DNA from: an uncultured Lachnospiraceae bacterium
Lineage (GTDB): Bacteria; Bacillota; Clostridia; Lachnospirales; Lachnospiraceae
NCBI GenBank assembly: GCA_900555195.1
Contig: USKC01000178.1
Span: forward strand, 1-6,548
Direction of reading: 5' to 3'
DNA: 6,548 bases
Numbering within the stretch: the stretch's first letter is position 1; every line of letters starts with the position of its first letter. Positions 5,426 to 6,548 of the stretch are shown here, piece by piece. Under the pieces are notes generated by a model. It saw only the letters and a list, made by a program, of their open reading frames with translations. It was not told where the DNA came from and ran no database searches. The position numbers and the translations under genes were made by a program.

Positions 5426-5455
5426 TATTATTGGCGGAATCCTCAATTTTATCCA
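5426..5455 (-). promoter_or_regulatory. Candidate sigma-G-type promoter for the SASP gene
   Basis: On the minus strand TGGATA (plus-strand bases 5450-5455) lies 17 bases upstream of AATAATA (5426-5432). The sigma-G consensus as known from Bacillus is about TGAATA and CATANTA, so each element has one mismatch. Transcription would start near 5419, giving a leader of about 140 bases that includes the 5326-5365 hairpin. This is longer than usual for SASP genes, and the assignment is tentative. Confidence 0.35.
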
Positions 5456-5518
5456 TAACATTGAGATGGTAATTTTTGCAAACTTTACAATGATTCAGCC
5501 GCTTGGGCTTTAAGCGAA

Positions 5519-5547
5519 TGGAAAAAAAATCTCATGTATGTTACAAT
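5519..5547 (+). promoter_or_regulatory. Candidate promoter for the lipoprotein gene
   Basis: TACAAT at 5542-5547 is preceded by TGT, an extended -10 arrangement. TGGAAA (5519-5524) lies 17 bases upstream and matches four of six -35 positions. Transcription would start near 5554, about 74 bases before the ATG. A second weaker pair is TTGAGA (5461-5466) and TACAAT (5486-5491) with a long 19-base spacer. Together with the SASP elements and the 5326-5365 hairpin, this accounts for most of the gene-free stretch 5277-5627. Confidence 0.45.
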
Positions 5548-5627
5548 TCAGGTGTCCGAATCAACGTACAGGAAAGAAAGTCTCCGCATCTATGAAATGC
5601 CGCCATTCTTAAAGGAGTTCTCAAGAT

Positions 5628-6548
5628 ATGAAAACGATATCGAAGTCTCTTGCCTTTTTACTTCTGACAGTCTTTCTTTTTTTCTGCTTCACCGGATGTG
5701 TGGGGAAGGACGGAGAAATATACGGCCAGCGCGAGGTGCTGGAATATGTGGATTCCGTTTGTGCAGAGCCCTATCATCTGGTGGAAAGAGAACTTGTGGA
5801 GGAGGATCCCGATAATATGGAATATCGTTTTATGGCTGATAATCGGGAACTGTCCTTTACGGCAAACAGCCGCCTCGTTCCGGTCACAATCGATGCTACG
5901 CAGACCGGCTTCTACAGGAGAGAAATAACCTGCGATTATGTAAACGCAGTTCATGAACTGTACCTGGACGATATTTATGAGGTCTTGCAGGAAAATGAGG
6001 GGTATTTGAAAGAACACGGCTGGATATATCTGCTTTCTTTCAGCGACATTGACCGGGCGGTGGATACGATTCTTGCAGCAGACCAGATTTACAGGCGGGA
6101 ACTGGAATATAACCCGCAAGAATTTCTTTCCAGTTATCCGGCGGCCAGTGTCCATGTCGTGTGGCAGCGTTCCAAGCAGGAGGCAGAGGAACATGAAACA
6201 TGGGTTAACCTGACGGATATTGGAGTTACCGGCCTGCATGAACGGCAGGAATTATATGACCGTATGGCGGATGCTTATGCGCAGCTGTGTGTCGATGGAA
6301 AGATTGAAAACAGGAAGGATGTGCCGGAAAGGTATCTTGCGGACAAGCATGTGTCCCTGCTGTCTGTTATAGAACTGGACGGTATGGAAATGCGGTATGA
6401 CAGGGAGGATAATCCATATGGGCCGTATGGCTTAACGACCGACGACTATAAATACAGTTGGTACAGCCGGGAGTTAGGAAGCTATATGATGGTTGTGGAT
6501 ATTGGGCTGACCACGGACAGGATGAGTATTCCTTTGATTATCCGGGAA
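5628..6548 (+). CDS. Secreted lipoprotein of unknown family (3' end outside window)
   Basis: The frame is open from ATG 5628 to the last base, giving 307 residues without a stop. The N-terminus is a lipoprotein signal peptide: MKTISK, a hydrophobic stretch (8-21), then a lipobox FTGC with the lipidated cysteine at residue 24. The mature part should be anchored to the outer face of the membrane. It is acidic and rich in Tyr and Glu, with helical-looking segments (about 105-165 and 205-225) and strand-like segments (171-180 and 285-305). I recognise no domain and see no catalytic motif. The start is supported by AGGAG at 5613-5617, 10 bases upstream, and by an in-frame TAA at 5610-5612. It is divergent from the SASP gene. 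The role is unknown; a solute-binding or envelope function is possible but unsupported. Confidence 0.85.
   Translation, partial: MKTISKSLAFLLLTVFLFFCFTGCVGKDGEIYGQREVLEYVDSVCAEPYHLVERELVEEDPDNMEYRFMADNRELSFTANSRLVPVTIDATQTGFYRREITCDYVNAVHELYLDDIYEVLQENEGYLKEHGWIYLLSFSDIDRAVDTILAADQIYRRELEYNPQEFLSSYPAASVHVVWQRSKQEAEEHETWVNLTDIGVTGLHERQELYDRMADAYAQLCVDGKIENRKDVPERYLADKHVSLLSVIELDGMEMRYDREDNPYGPYGLTTDDYKYSWYSRELGSYMMVVDIGLTTDRMSIPLIIRE

Noticed and set aside
5422..5465. Overlapping inverted repeats ATGTTAT/ATAACAT and CTCAAT/ATTGAG as an operator
   Set aside because: Both are short with long spacers in AT-rich DNA; they overlap the candidate sigma-G promoter but are too weak to call.

Overview
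The window looks like chromosomal DNA of a spore-forming, low-to-mid GC Firmicute, most likely a Lachnospiraceae-type Clostridium. The pointers are strong AGGAGG-type Shine-Dalgarno sites, sigma-A-like promoters, an alpha/beta-type small acid-soluble spore protein (SASP), and a xpaC-telA gene pair. No mobile element, CRISPR array, tRNA or rRNA was seen.

Layout. Bases 1-41 probably hold the last codons of an upstream gene. Bases 57-225 are a GC-rich, gene-free stretch with three back-to-back perfect hairpins (the first with a 26-bp stem) and then a C-rich tract. A textbook promoter (TTGATT-17-TATAAT, 258-286) then drives a two-gene operon. Its first gene encodes a long XpaC-family membrane protein (360-1739) and its second a TelA/YaaN-family protein (1837-2985). 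The operon ends at an intrinsic terminator (3017-3091). A CYTH-domain protein (3126-3599, minus strand) converges on it.

An extended -10 promoter (3802-3830) drives a second plus-strand operon: a DJ-1/PfpI-family protein (3867-4421) and a stand-alone two-CBS-domain protein (4474-4896). It ends at a hairpin terminator (4952-4982) that can also serve the convergent SASP gene (5073-5276, minus strand). The SASP gene has a candidate sigma-G-type promoter well upstream and a long leader containing a strong hairpin. The last gene (5628 to the window end, incomplete) is a secreted lipoprotein of no recognised family.

How they fit together. XpaC and TelA are known neighbours in Firmicutes and are tied to envelope or toxic-anion stress, but their biochemistry is poorly defined. 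DJ-1 and CBS proteins are small cytosolic stress or metabolite-sensing types. The SASP coats DNA in the forespore. Most of the window is ordinary housekeeping or stress content. The features most worth a second look are the hairpin cluster at 57-164, the unusually extended XpaC protein, the structured SASP leader and the unrecognised lipoprotein.
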